The notes under the pieces: model-generated
Database searches by the model: none
What the model was told of the DNA's origin: nothing
Seen by the model: only the letters and a program-made list of their open reading frames with translations
Source: Symbiodinium natans
Lineage: Eukaryota > Sar > Dinophyceae > Suessiales > Symbiodiniaceae
Direction of reading: 5' to 3'
Assembly (NCBI GenBank): GCA_905221605.1
Contig: CAJNDS010000091.1
Coordinates: forward strand, 267,981-331,282
DNA: 63,302 nucleotides
Shown here: positions 44,767-57,246 of the stretch, piece after piece
How positions within the stretch are numbered: position 1 is the first letter of the stretch
How the letters are laid out: each line of letters starts with the position of its first letter
Made by a program: the position numbers and the translations under genes

Positions 44767-44920
44767 GTGCTAAAGCATGGTGCTGGTCCCCTGCCAGATG
44801 ATGTCTCTGCAAATTGCTGGGTCAAAGTTTCGAGCAACATACATTGGGGCCCGGCAGCTCCAAACACGGCTTTCGGGTATGCCGTCCGTCTGAGACCTCA
44901 ACATTCAACCCTACTTGGAG
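44767..44920 (+). CDS. Open frame interrupted by family A element
   Basis: From an ATG the + frame contains LPDDVSANCWVKVSSNIHWG and reaches CTTGGAG|GTTCAG of the foldback element. After the element's CCAAAG| end it continues in phase (45057-45109, SPTFGKPKREGVPGG then TAA). A second frame of the same island, also with an ATG (MVLVPCQMMSLQ), is open to 44892, so the frame is uncertain. Confidence 0.3.
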
Positions 44921-45058
44921 GTTCAGGGTACTTAGCAACCCAACCATAAGTGTAGTTGTAACCCACTTCTAAGCCCCTTAAGTACCCCAAAAGGGTTAAC
45001 AATTGGGTTATAAGTACAGCTATACTTGGGTTACTAAGGACTATGAGCCTCCAAAGTA
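44912..45058. mobile_element. Family A element, reverse orientation
   Basis: Ends TACTTGGAGGTTCAGGG and ACTATGAGCCTCCAAAGTA, with centre AAGCCCCTTAAGTACCCC. It interrupts a + open frame (44767-44920 and 45057-45109) that is restored in phase if 44921-45056 is spliced out. Confidence 0.6.
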
Positions 45059-45109
45059 AGCCCTACATTTGGCAAGCCAAAACGGGAGGGTGTGCCGGGC
45101 GGCACCTAA
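45057..45109 (+). CDS. Continuation exon after family A element
   Basis: Two bases complete a codon, then SPTFGKPKREGVPGGT and TAA. It is in phase with 44767-44920 if the intervening 136 bases are removed. It is short and basic, and its value is mainly as the partner of the introner-like element. Confidence 0.25.
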
Positions 45110-45770
45110 CAAGATGAAGCGCCGTCGCAAGTACTCCCCCCCACCCTTAGGGCATAGGGTTTAGGGTTTAGGGTTTAGGGTTTCGGGTCGCTATGTTGCT
45201 CAATCCCCGATCTTAGCCCACGGATGTGGGTTAGGGCTTCACTTATAGGGCCCAGCTGTGGCGGGGGAAGACATGTTCGAGAAAAGAGCGCGCGCAAGCC
45301 TGTCCATTTCGCCGAATCGAACCCTCAGTGGTTTTGACAAAGACCAGCTGAACACCCTGCCCTCCCAATGGGGAATTTTGTTTTCAGGTAGGTCCTTATT
45401 AGAAGGTTACGATTACAAGGCTTAAACCTCTACGCTTATACAGTAGGACATACCTTAAACACAAAACTCTACACCCTTTCTCAAACCCTACAGTTCCTAA
45501 GAGCCCCTTGGCTCGAAACCTGTGCAACAGGCCATAGGGAGCTTTAGGGGTTAGGGTTTAGACTTGGGTTAGGGTTTAGGTTTAGGGTTTAGGGTTTAGG
45601 GTTTAGGGTTTAGGGTTTAGGGTTTACTGTTTAGGGCTCAGGGCTTAGGGCAAAGACGAGAGAGCCATTGGGAAAGCCGCATGAAAGCGCACGGTGCCTC
45701 GCCAGCAGCCCTGGTCAGGAATGCAACAGGCCATGAGGAGCTTTAGGGTAAGGGCTTGGGGCTACTGAAG

Positions 45771-45925
45771 TCTAGGGTCTAGGGTCTAGGGTCTAGGGTC
45801 TAGGGTCTAGGGTCTAGGGTCTAGGGTCTAGGGTCTAGGGTTTAGGGTTTAGGGTTTAGGGTTTAGGGTTTAGGGTTTAGGGTTTGGGGTTTGGGGTTTA
45901 GGGTTTAGGGTTTAGGGTTTAGGGC
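45771..45925 (+). repeat. Composite telomere-variant array
   Basis: About 10 consecutive TCTAGGG units (45771-45840) switch abruptly to TTTAGGG x7, then TTTGGGG x2, then TTTAGGG x4. Each block is homogeneous, which implies local slippage or templating and not random point mutation of one original array. Confidence 0.9.
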
Positions 45926-47445
45926 TCAGGTCCTTGACCGTCCGACGGACGATTTAGGGCTTAGGGTTTGGGGCTTAGGGCCTTGACCGTCCGAATCCGA
46001 AGCCCCTGAGCATCAAACCCCAAAGTACTGAAATCTCTGGGGGCCACGCTCTAAATCCTAACTAAACCGGAAAGAGAGCTCCTGCAACCCTCTTGGTTCA
46101 GTCCCTAACCAAGATTCTCTTAAAACCGTATAAGAGGGAATACAAACTCCCCCAAAGGTCGTAGAGAACATCTCTTCGAGACTTTGGGAGATCCGAGGGG
46201 ATCGACGTTTAGCAAGAATTTGAAGGCTTAGGGTTTAGGGCTTAGGGTTTTGGGTTTCGGGTTTAGGGTTTGGGGTTTAGGGTTTAGGGTTTAGGGTTTA
46301 GGGTATCCAAATGCAATACCGAGCACCCGACCTGAAGCCTATAGGCTCTACACCCTTTGACATCCTGCACCGCAAACGCCTGTAGAATGATTCCTACAAG
46401 TGGCTTTCGGTTTCAGGTTTAGGGTTGGGCTTTTAGGGCTTCGGGCGCCATACTTTGTCTTTAGGCTTTAGCGCTGATAGAGTTAAGGGCGGGCTTCTAC
46501 TGTGTTCTGCACTGAAGGCTTAGGGTTTAAGGCGCTGATAAGCAAGGGTCTTAAGCACAGGCCGCGAAAATCCAGACTTACTTGGGACTTGTCGCAGGCA
46601 AGTGAAAAGTCAGAGCAGGTTGAAGTCGAGGATGCCAAATTGAAACCTAACACCGCTCTCCCTAAACCCTAAACCCTAAACCCTAAACCCTAAACCCTAA
46701 ACCCTAAACCCTAAATCCGAAACCCTAAACCCTAAACCTCCAAACCCTAAAACCCTAAAGCCCAAAAGCCTCAGAGAGGGCTGTGGGGCGAAGGACCCCC
46801 TGAGCCGCCGGCGCTTGCGGCATACCATCCACTTTGGATTGGCCCATGGAGCCTTGAAGCGGGAGTGTGCAGTTTGGGTTTAGGGTCCAGAGGTTTTCGG
46901 GTTTGGGTGCTTCTTCTTCCGATGATGCTATACTCTCCCAAAAACACAGGACAGTTTTTAGGGATAAGCTTCTAGGCACCCGGGGAATCAAGAGTTTGGG
47001 GTACGGGCTTTGGGGCTTTGTAGGCCAAAGGTTTAGCGCTTTGGGCTTAGGGAAGCTAAGCCCTAAACTCTAAACCCAACTTGAAGGTTCATGGGTACTA
47101 AGTAGGGCGATCAATACCCTAGGCCAGGTTGTAAGTTATAGCCATCGTTACCCTACGTACCTGTATCCCTACGCACCAGCACGTGAACCCCAAACCCTAA
47201 ACCCGAAACTCAGAAAGCACAGCAATTCCCAAGCTGGCGGAGGACCCGGGTTGCAAGTCACAGTAAGTCAGCCACAGAGGTGGGTTCGGGAGGGTTCGGG
47301 AGGGTACGGGAGGGTTTGAGGGTTGGAGGTAGGGGCTGTGGCGGTTTAGGGTCTAGGGGTTTAGGGTTTAGGGCTTAGGGTTTAGGGTTGCGGGTTCGGG
47401 TCTGACCAGTCGTTGGGGCTTTAGGGGTTCGTGCCCAGGCTTCTA

Positions 47446-47535
47446 CTATACTCCCCTTAGAACCTTAATTAAATAAAGTATGTGTAATATCCTCTTGGGT
47501 TTTACATGAACAAAAATTCCAAAGGGGGATGTAGT
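47446..47535. mobile_element. Family F element
   Basis: CTATACTCCCCTTAGAACC, then TTAATTAAATAAAGTATGTG, TAATATCCTCTTGGG, ACAAAAATTCCAAAGGGGG. It is AT-richer than its surroundings and shares about 90 bases of block order with 50702-50800. Its nature is unknown. Confidence 0.4.
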
Positions 47536-48249
47536 CTGAAGCCTAAGACCTAAACCGGAACAAACCGGAAACCCTGAAACTTCACCCTGAGCCCTCATCC
47601 CCAAGCCCAGAATAGTTTGTTTTTTGGGAGGTTCTTAAAAAAAAAACTGTAGTGGAACTTGAAAACCCAAAGCCTGACGCAGAACCCTAAACCCTCCCCT
47701 GTGCTGGGGATCGCACCCATGATCTTCTGCCGCACCTGTCGACACCAGATTCCGGCAGGAACCCTCAATTCATAAGGTGTAAGGTTTTTGGGGGTATGGT
47801 TGCCCTAAACCCTCAGTCAACCCTAAACCCGAAACTGGGCTGTGGTTGCTAGGGACCCTGGACGTAGGGCTACTGGAGTTCCTACTTGCCCCAGCCTGCA
47901 GTTTACAGGGGCTCAAGGGTTTAGGGCTAGGGTTTAGGGTTAGGGTTTAGGGTTTAGGGTTTAGGGTTGAGGGTTTAGGGTTTAGGGTTTAGGGTGTAGG
48001 GTTTAGGGTTTAGGGTTCTGGGTTTAGGGTTTAGGGCTTACCGTAGGACTTAGCCTTCAGGGGGTGTAAAGAGGCTCTTGAGCAGCTTTGGAGGATTCTG
48101 GATTCCTTACGGGGGAGCAGGGGCTTGAAGGCTTAAAAGGTTCGAAAGGGCGTTAGCCGGGTTGAAAGGGTTTTGGAGGCGCATGAAGGGGCTTGGGGAT
48201 TCAAACGGCGTAAAAGGGGGGGGGGTTAGGGGCACGGTCGAGGATTCAA

Positions 48250-48381
48250 CGGAACGCTTGAAGGTTCATGGGGACGTCTACGGGATTTACATATCCAACA
48301 TACACTTTAACCATACGTACCCTACTTATAACCCTACTTACAACCTAAACCCTAACCCTAAACGCGCATGAACCTCCAAGT
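48250..48381. mobile_element. Family B foldback element
   Basis: Related ends (CTTGAAGGTTCATGGGG and CATGAACCTCCAAGTA) with a different interior: CATACGTACCCTACTTATAA then CCCTACTTACAA. Telomere units (CCTAAACCCTAACCCTAAAC) sit inside the right arm. Upstream the + frame ends VEDSTERLK exactly at TTGAAG|GTTCAT, again a donor-like junction. Confidence 0.45.
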
Positions 48382-48575
48382 AGAGTTAGGATTATGTCGG
48401 TGGGAGGGTCTAGTTGCTGCCTTGTCCATGCTGAGATGGGCCAGCGGATTGTAGAAGCTCCCTCCTGCCACGCGGTACTAGATCTAGGAGCAAACCTGAA
48501 ATGAAAGGGGTACGCCTTTACAAGGGAACCTAAACCTATACAAGGGAATAAGGCCCAACCGTGGGCCCTAGACTC

Positions 48576-48719
48576 TACTTGGAGGTTCAGGGTACATAAT
48601 AATCAGTTATCACTGTACTTACACTTGTACTTATCACCATATTAGGGCACTTAAGGGGCTTCTAAGTGGGTTACACGTACAGGTATGAGTGGTTCATAAG
48701 TACCATGAACCTCCAAGTA
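48576..48719. mobile_element. Family A foldback element
   Basis: Ends TACTTGGAGGTTCAGGG and ACCATGAACCTCCAAGTA, with centre GGGCACTTAAGGGGCTTCT. On + the flanks AAGGCCCAACCGTGGGCCC... and VQGIGLRGSYWLSLPRL (after CCAAGTAG|G) are phase-compatible. Confidence 0.6.
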
Positions 48720-49865
48720 GGGTCCAAGGCATCGGCCTCAGGGGTTCTTACTGGCTGAGTTTGCCACGGCTGAGGGGTATTCTCCGTCGGCTTTAGCCAT
48801 TGGGGCTCCCCCTAATCCCCCCCACCAAAAACCCAAACATCCCCTGCTACTTTAGGGCCACGCACGTGTCGTTTAGGTTTAGGGCTACCCTAAACCCTAA
48901 AGAGTTTAGTACAAAGAAGATCTGCGAGGTCTGGTAGCACCACCACCGAGCCCGATCTCATCTCGGCTCATCTCGGGCAAGTACCTTCTGTGAGGAGCCA
49001 TCACGTACAAGTATAGTATATGAGTTGGTGGTCTCTTTAAGGGTTTCTGTTTTACAGGGCATATATATTCGGGGTTCTTATTAGGCTATCTAGGGGCTAT
49101 ACTAAGGTGTACGGGTAAGATAAAGAGGCCACCGGCCTTTATAACGTATATACCTTCTAGAACCCACGGGCACACGATTCAGAACCTTCCCTAAACCCAA
49201 GCCCTGGAACAAGAATGTCGGCCTTCTGTGGATCCGACAACTTCCAAGATACAGCTTCCTCGGGTGATCCCTAAAGCCTAGAGCCTAGAGCCTAAACCCC
49301 AAATCGTCACATTTTTCCAGGCGTGGTCGATCGCTGCACTACGCCGTTCGAGGACCCTCTTCGCACCGCACCTGAGCCCTAAACCCTGCACTTTTCAAGC
49401 CAACAGGCCACTGGAGGGTGCAAACCCTGTTTAGCGTTTAGAGTTTAGCTTGAGCCGTAAACCCTAAACCCTAGACCCTAAACCCTAAACCCCAAACCCT
49501 AAGAATGAAACTTCCAGACTTCCAGGTTCGTGGACCCAGGGTGTAGCAACACAAGATACCCTTGTGTCTGGGAACCTCGAAGGGCCAGGCTGCAAAAACT
49601 GCCTGGGACAGGGGCCTACATAATGCAAAAGGACACTGAACTTTAGGGTTTAGGGTTTAGGGTTTAGGGTTTAGGGTTTAGGGTTTAGGGTTTAGGACTT
49701 AACATTAGTGTTTTTTGTACAAGTTCAATGTACAAGGGGATGATCTTTTGAATTATTTAGGCCCCTGTGTTGGTCTTCCACCCTGCCCAACCAAGCGGTC
49801 TCAGAGAAAGCCTTACACACGAGCGATCGCCCCGTGAGGATGCTCCGGGTGCGTGGTGCAGGGTT

Positions 49866-50015
49866 TAGTTTAGGGTTTGGGGTTTGGGGTTTGGGGTTTG
49901 GGGTTTAGGGTTTAGGGTTTAGGGTTTGGGGTTTGGGGTTTAGGGTTTCGGGTTTGGGGTTTGGGGTTTGGGGTTTGGGGCTTAGGGTTCAGGGTTTAGG
50001 GTTTAGGGTTTAGGA
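49866..50015 (+). repeat. TTTGGGG/TTTAGGG alternating array
   Basis: Blocks of TTTGGGG (four, two, four units) alternate with blocks of TTTAGGG. Comparable TTTGGGG blocks are at 11075-11185, 18478-18610, 59635-59680 and 60465-60590. Confidence 0.85.
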
Positions 50016-50662
50016 CCCAAGCCACAGGCTCTGAAAGCTTGAGCCTTATGGGGCTTATGGGACGCCAAGTCTTAAACCTGGAAACCCCGCTTAAAGCCTC
50101 ACAAGCACTGACCCCAACAGCCCTAAACCCTAAACCCTAAACCCTAAACCCTAAATCCGAAAACCTAAACCCCTCAAGCCCGGAGCCCTACAAGACGCGG
50201 TTTTGGGTTTAGGGTTTAGGACTGAGGGTTCGCCATCCTAGAGACACTCGATCTATTGCGCTACATGGGCTTACGGGTTGTTTGAGGGCTTCAGGAGTTT
50301 GGGGCGTTTAGGGTTTAGGGTTTAGGGTTTAGGGTTTAGGGTTTAGGGTTTGGGGTTCTGTGTTTGGGGTTTAGGGTTTCGGGTTACAGGGTTTAGGGTT
50401 ATAAGGTTCCGTGTTTAGGGTTGAGGGTTATTTGTTTAGGGTTTTAGGCTGCAATCACCTGCTACCATGGGGAGTAAGGGATCTCGGTCTTCGGATTTGG
50501 GGTTTTGGGGCTCGAACTCGAAGAGTCTTGAAGGGGTTCACCCGTTTAGGGGTCTTAGGGCTTGAGGGTTTTAAGCGCTTAAGGCTTCAGGGATTCAAGC
50601 AGGGCTGTCAGGGGAAGTACGCCCAAAGTTCATCACGGCTGTCGTGAAAACTCTAGACACTA

Positions 50663-50838
50663 TACGATGACCCTCAGGTTCTCTAAGTTGCGAAGAGAGA
50701 GCTATACTCCCCTTAGAACCTTAATAAACACAATATTTCTAATATCCTCTAGGGTCTTATACAAACAAAAATCAAAAAATGATTCCCAAGGGGGACATAG
50801 GTACGATTTCCCTCAGATTCTAAGTTGCGTAGAGAGAG
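50663..50838. mobile_element. Family F element with long flanking direct repeats
   Basis: The core (50702-50800: CTATACTCCCCTTAGAACC ... TCCCAAGGGGGACATAG) is bracketed by two copies of a 37-39 base sequence, TACGATNNCCCTCAG... TCTAAGTTGCG-AGAGAGAG, at 50663-50701 and 50802-50838. The direct repeats differ at several positions. They are longer than an ordinary target-site duplication. Confidence 0.5.
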
Positions 50839-51624
50839 AACGCCGGCTGAGCTGGTGGAGGCCTCAAAACCTGAATTTCTGAACCCCTCCCAGGAGCCTG
50901 GAAGACCGATTTACGGGCTTCCCCAAACTGTTGAAACCCTACATCCTCAGCCCTAAACCCTAAGCCCTAAACACTTAAACCCTAACGATGCACACCTCAT
51001 GCGCGCAGCAGGTGCCATGACAAAGACGGCCGGATGCCCAAAACCTGCGGAATCGTCCTTACGACATACTCGCAGGTGTATGAAACCCTGACTCCTCACA
51101 ATAAAGGATTGGGGCTTAGAGTCTGGGTTTAGGGTTTAGGGTTTATGGTTTAGGGTGTAGGGTTTAGGGGTTAGGGCCGTATGGGGTTTAGGGATGTCTT
51201 GGAACACTTGATTTCTCAACCTTTTTGTGCACGTGCCAACTGGATCGATTGCAGGCCCGAGAATGGTGGAGCCCTGTGTATGAGAACTCCCAAGCTCTAA
51301 ATTAGGGTTTAGGGTTTAGGGTCTAGGTACTAAAACCCCTAAAGCTTTGAAAAAACGCAGGTTCTTGAAACGCATGAACCCTAGATCATCCTAGATCCGA
51401 AAAACACAAAGCCCCTTAAGCCTTCTTCCGGCTGTACTTGAACATCCATGGTCCATGGGTACCCCAAATAAGCCTACTTCCAACCCTAAACCCTAAACCC
51501 AAAACCCAAAACCCTAAACCCTAAACCCCCACCTCGGTCTTTGTGTGAGAGGAGCGCTGTGCTGGATTCTTCCGGCTAGGAGGCCAGGTCCCAGCGGGAT
51601 GCCAAGCCAAGGGTTCAACAAGCT

Positions 51625-51730
51625 TTGGGTTTAGGGTTTAGGGTTTAGGGTTTAGGGTTTAGGGTTTAGGGTTTAGGGTTTAGGGTTTAGGGTTTAGGGT
51701 TTAGGGTTTAGGGTTTAGGGTTTAGGGTTC
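51625..51730 (+). repeat. Telomere array, about 15 units (G-rich)
   Basis: Perfect TTTAGGG from after AAGCTTTGGG to GGTTCAGATTTCGGGG, where it decays into degenerate units. Confidence 0.95.
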
Positions 51731-54030
51731 AGATTTCGGGGTTTCGCAGACGAGGGTTTAGGTTTTCGGGTTTAGAGATTTACAGCGTTGGGGCACAGGA
51801 GATGGGTATTTTGGGTTCAGGCTTGGGGTTCTTAAGTTTGGGTGGATTGAGCTTTTCCTTCTTAAGGGCTCAGGGTCTTGAGGGCTAAGGGTACGAGGCG
51901 GCTGCGGGTTGAAAACTTCTGGCACACCTTGCTTGAACCCCTAAATGACGGCACTACCAGTGCGCTGTACATGGTTTTTAGGGCACTAATACTATTGTCT
52001 TCTTCTTATTATTGTTATTGCTATGTTGTGTCTCTCTTTTTTTGTGCGGGGGGGGGGGGTCAGGGATTAGGGTTCGGGTTAAGGGTTTAGGGTTTAGGGT
52101 TTAGGGCTGGGGTTTAGAGTTCAGGGTTTAGGCTTTAAAAAATAGGGCTGAGGGCTTAGGCCTTAGAAGGCCTGGGACCACGTTGGCCTTGTGGATCCCC
52201 GGCTTGAACATCACTAAAGGCCGCAGAGGCGACTCTCGGAAACCTGGCTGCACTGCACATGAGAACTAGGATGCCCAGTAACCTAGGATTCCCTGAACCC
52301 TAAACCCTAAACCCTAAACCCTAAACCCTAAACCCTAAACCCTAAACCCTATTGACCCTAAACCCCCCCAAAAAAAGGGGAATAAGGGCAATACTGGGCA
52401 TCCTAGAGGTTGTCCATGGCGCCGAGACCGCCGCCACGCGGTAGGTGGTGGGGTGGAGAGGGCGACCCCGGAGTGCGGAAGACAACGCCCAAACCCTAAA
52501 CCCTAAACCCTAAACCCGAAACCCGAAACCCTAAACCCTAAACCCTAAACCAGAAACCAGAAACCCTAAACCCTAAACCCTAAACCCTACACCCTAAACC
52601 TTAAACCCTCAAGTGACAGTTCAAGCCGGGGTCCACAAGTCTGCATGCCGATAATCCTAAGCCCTAAACCCTCAACCCTAGACCCTAGATCCTAGACCCT
52701 GTCAAGCCTGAACCCTGAACACTGGCACTGCGTACATCGACACGAAAGCTGACCCTATAAGGGTCCTGTTTCAGGCCGAAAGAACCATAACCCTAAACCC
52801 GAAAACCTAAATACCCTGAACCCCAGACCCCAAACCCGAAACCCTAAACCACTAACTCATTCTATACAAGTTGTTAAAGCCCAAGGGTTCACGGGATGGG
52901 GCACAGCAATGCCCAAGTGCCCAGCACATTGGAGCCTACCTAAACCCTTAACCCTACTTGAAGGCTTGTGGGTACATTTAGGTAGGATGCAGGGTTCATA
53001 CCCAAAATACGGTTCTAACCAAGCTACCCTGACTATAGCCCTACGAGTACAATATAAGCACCCATGAACTTACAGGTAGGTGTCGAACCCTAGACCCTAA
53101 ACTCCAAACCCCTACCCCCTAAACCCCTGAACCGCTAAACCCCTAAACCTCTAAAACCCTGAACCGCTCAACCCCTAAACACCCCTAAACCCCTGAACCC
53201 CTAAACCCCTGAACCCCCTAAACCCCCGAAACCCCCGAAACCCCTAAACCCCTAAACCCTAAACCCCTACATGTATGCGCCACAGGGACTCGTCTCTTCA
53301 GTCTCCAGGCCACCCCCTCATCCAAAGCGAGGGTCGAGCTTCTGACTGTACATCGCAAGGACCCTGCTCTTCATCAGCGTGCGTTTTGAGTTGAAGGTTG
53401 AGGTTTAAGGTTTAGGGTTAGGGTTTAGGGTTTGTTATGTTGTTTAGGGTTTCGGGGCTTACATGATAGGTGCCATTAGTCCTACGAACTCGGTACCTCA
53501 AAACCGGTACCGCCGAGTTCAGTTAAAACTGCTACAGCCATCTGCTGATAGGGCTGATGGCCTCGGGTGCAGGGTCCAGGGTCAGGAAAACTGTGTCTGA
53601 CCCTAAACCCTGAGCCCTGAATGAAATGGCTCACTTGTTTGCGCGAATGATCAGGAGAATCTCGTGGATGGTCCAGGAAATGGCATCCTTCACATTCCTG
53701 AGAGAGCTTTTCCCAGGCTTGCCGTTGGATTGTGCGCCCCTAAACCTCGGAATCCCTAAACCTAAGTCGCGACCGAACAGCCCTTGGGCCCTAAACCAGA
53801 AACCCTAAGCCCCAAAACCCTTAAAGCCTCAAACGCTGAGACCTTTAAATCTGAAACCCTATGACCCCAAGCCATTAAAGACTTGATTAAAACCTTAAAC
53901 CCCTAGACTCTTCACCTGAAATCCTAAACCTGTATACAAGGGACCCTGCTCTGCAGGTGTCAGTTTGGGTAGTTTTTTGGGGGAGGGGTTTGGGCCCTGG
54001 TGCGTTCTGTTTGGTTGTGTTGTTTTTGTT

Positions 54031-54102
54031 GTCTCTCTCTCTCTCTCTTTCTGTCTCACTCGCTCTCTCTCGCTCTCTCTTTCTCTCTCTCTCTCTCTCT
54101 GT
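54031..54102 (+). repeat. (CT)n microsatellite
   Basis: CTCTCT runs with GT/CG interruptions. Other microsatellites: (AT)n 19246-19272 and 41763-41782; (TTC)n/(TC)n 22315-22354 with (CA)n 22378-22390; (GT)n 6118-6138; GTAT/GTGT 54545-54625; AATCAT-type 12090-12182. Confidence 0.9.
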
Positions 54103-54343
54103 TTTCTTAAGGGTAGGGTTTAGCTCTAGACCCTAGACTCCAAACCAAAATTCCTAAACGCTAAACCCTGCACCGTACAATGTAGGGACGCATGACTTCC
54201 CTAACCTCTAACTTCCCGAACCCCCTAACTTCCCTAACCCCTAACTTCCCTAACCCCTGAACCCTTTTAGGGTTTCGGGTCTCAGGTGTAGGAGGGTTGG
54301 ATACGTGTAAGCAGGGTTACGAGTTTCTGGTTTCGGGTTTAGG

Positions 54344-54448
54344 GTGTACTTGAAGGTTCATGGGCACTTACAAGTAGGGTGATAAGCAACCTCATTTAGG
54401 TTCTAACCGTGGTTAATCTGATGTATAACGCTGCTTGTAAGTACCCAT
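54344..54448. mobile_element. Family B foldback element
   Basis: TACTTGAAGGTTCATGGGC and ACTTACAAGTAGGG at the left pair with GCTTGTAAGTACCCATG at the right. The terminal CCTCCAAG is missing on the right. It follows a degenerate GTTTCGGGTTTAGGG stretch. Confidence 0.45.
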
Positions 54449-57246
54449 GTCGCTGTTGGGTTCCTCGTGGCCGTGAGAGGAACAGCTCTTGTCCGGTATG
54501 GTGTGTTTTGTAGAGCCTCAAGGCCAGAATGTACATTGTCTAGGCATGCGCGTATGTGCATGTATGTGTGTATTATATATGTATGTGTGTGCACACATAT
54601 GTGTGCATCTGTGTGCTGACTTATATGTGCAAGTAGTGAACAGGTGGTCTTGGGGTAGTGGGTCGTTGACTCTGAACTTAGACCTTGAATCCTTGCTTCA
54701 GCACCATTGATTCATAAGCCCTTGAAGCGCATCCACAGCCCTTGAACACTGAAACCCTGAAACCCTCAGCCCGTTATCTAACCCAGAAGTACTCAAACCC
54801 TAAACCCTACACCCTAATCCCTAACCCCTAAACCCTAAACCCCAACATGCTTGACTCCCGAAACCCTCAGCCCTAAAGCGAACCATGCCGCGGGCCAGAG
54901 GTTGGCGCTGTGCATCCCATTTCTAGTGCCCAGTATGGAATTACGCAGTAAAGGCTCAATTCAGCATGCTAGCACCATAGACCCTAAACCCTAAACCCAC
55001 CACCCGAAACCGTTATAAACCCTAAACCCTTAGAAACCCAGATAAACCCTTATAAACCCTCATAAAACCTTATAAACCCTTATCAACCCTTGTAAGCCCA
55101 ACCAAAACCCAATCACACAATGGTGTGCAAAAAGGCCCTGGGCGATGCCCCTCCCTGTTTTGGGGGCATGAGGCGGGACCCCTGGAAGGGACACTTAATC
55201 TTCTTCCCGAAAATAAACCTACATATACCTTGCATAGTCCCTATATCCCTACCCTAAGTAGCCCCTTAATAACCCCTAAAGTTACCCCGAAGGGCTTTTA
55301 CAGGGTCCCTCCTTTAGTCCCTTGACCAGGCGCTTGTTGATGGCATCGAAATGGCCTTTGTCACAGCGCTCCACCTCTGCTTGGCTGAGCTTCAAAGCTT
55401 CCGCGAGGTGGATTGTGTAGGGGTTTAGGGTGTAGGGGTTTAGGGTTTACGGTTTAGGGTTTAGGGTGCATTGAAGGTTCATGGGTATACTTACGACGAC
55501 GCTGCTGCTGCTGCTTCTCTATACAGAAAGGGGTTACACGCGCCATGCAGAAGCCCCGTACCCCAAATGAACCCTAGATGAGCTCCAAGACTTCAACCTT
55601 TAAAACGGGTTGATCTCCAAATTACGGTCCCTGTTTTGGGGTCCCATGTATAGCACGGCATCCTGAGAGGAGGACCCCCAAGAGTTGCCCTAACTTAGAG
55701 AACTACCCAGCCTCGAAGTGCTCCACCCAAGGGGGGCAAATTGTCATCACAATGGAGGGTTTGGGGTTTACGGTTAGGCTCTAGGGTTTAGGGTTTAGCG
55801 TGTAGGGTTTAGGGTTTAGCGTTTAGGGTTTATGGGTTTAGGGTTTAGGGGTTTAGGGGTTTAGGGAGTCGGGTGGGCCTCTTCCAGAATGCGTCGCAGG
55901 TCGTTCTCGTCGGACGCGCTGCACGTTCCTCAACCCCCCCGGACCCCGAGCTTTCACAAAAACTCCATGGGGCTGAGGGGTTTTGCAATCAGGGCTCAGA
56001 GTTTGGGGTTTTAGGGTTTAAGGGTTTAGGGTTTTAGGGCTTTAGGGTTTTAGGGTTTTAGGGCTTTGGGGTTCTAGGGCTTTAGGCTTATAGGGTTTTA
56101 GGGGCCAGGGCGTTTAGGGCCCCAGTCTGCGACTTGGGGATAGTGGCAATAGCCTGGCTACCAGGTTCTGGTGCTCTGTGCATGTAAGCGTTCTCCAGGG
56201 TTTAGGGTTTCGGGTTTAGAGTTTCGGGTTTAGGGTTTATGGTTTAGGGTTTAGGGTTTAGGGTTAATGTGGAGCCTATAAAGGGAACCCAAATGCCACT
56301 CTAGTTCGGAGAGCTAGAAGCCCTACATCCATCCGAAACTTCGTGGTTCTTCACTAGGGGCTTGCAGTCCCTTACAAGGGTTGTAGGAGGCGGAGAAGGT
56401 GCCCGATTACTTCCCCCAGGAATCATTTCATGGAGCAAATAACAGCGCAAGTAGAACCCTAAACCCTAAACCCTAAACCCTAAACCCTAAACCCTAAACC
56501 CTAAACCCTAAACCCTAAACCCTCCCCCGGTTTCGGGTTCAGGGCCAGATCTCCAAAAGACAAGTTCGGCAAGGCTCGAAGATCAAGCTCTTTCACGGCT
56601 TGGAGCAGGTTCTCATAGAAGTTCAGGGACCTGGGATGCAGAATAAGGTGCGAGATGAACCCTCTGAAAGGATTGCAAAACAGCGGAAGAAGGCCTCAAA
56701 CCTAACCCTAAACCCTAAACCCTAAACTCTAAACCCTAAACCCTAAACACTAAACCCTAAATCCTTACGAAACCATGCTTGAAAAACCGGGGGCACGTTC
56801 ATCTTTCTTTCAGCTACTCCTTGCACCTCTTCCCTGAGTTTCCTAAACCCTAAACCCTAAACCGCATACCCCAAACCCTACCATTCCCTTCAGTTTATGA
56901 TTGTGTTTGGGGTTTACTTTAGAGTTTGGGGTTCAGGGATTGGCTTGTTATGGCTTGGGGTTTCGGGTCATCAGTATATTGCTTAGGGCATCTAAAGTGC
57001 AGACGAGTGTACGTTCAGTCCGTCTCGGGTTCCGGGGGCCCCTTTTAGTGTTCATTCATGCCCCAAGGTACCTCTCAGCCGAAAACCTCCAAGACCCAAG
57101 ACTTTTCAACCCTAAACTCAAAACCCTGAACCCTAAAGGGTCCTCGAACTTTAAGCCCAAAACTCTAAACTCCCAAAGCCGAAACCCTAAACCCTAAACC
57201 CCAAACCCTAAACCCTAAACCCCTAAACCATAACCCGACACCAAGC

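Larger units (their letters stand above)
45110..57240. other. Region overview: arrays and mixed islands
   Basis: Arrays at 46660-46712, 52293-52350, 52492-52610 and 56455-56523 (C) and 45575-45640, 47925-48035, 49643-49695, 50300-50350, 55790-55870 and 56195-56270 (G). Longer unique stretches (48720-49330, 50410-50660, 51840-52060, 53300-53720, 54480-54700, 55120-55400, 55880-55990, 56900-57120) carry open frames of 60-98 codons but no family I recognise. Confidence 0.5.

Noticed and set aside
47700-47760. tRNA-like 3' half on minus (GGGTGCGATCCCCAGCAC)
   Set aside because: The T-loop lacks the TTC core, the stem pairs only three or four bases, and no cloverleaf could be drawn.
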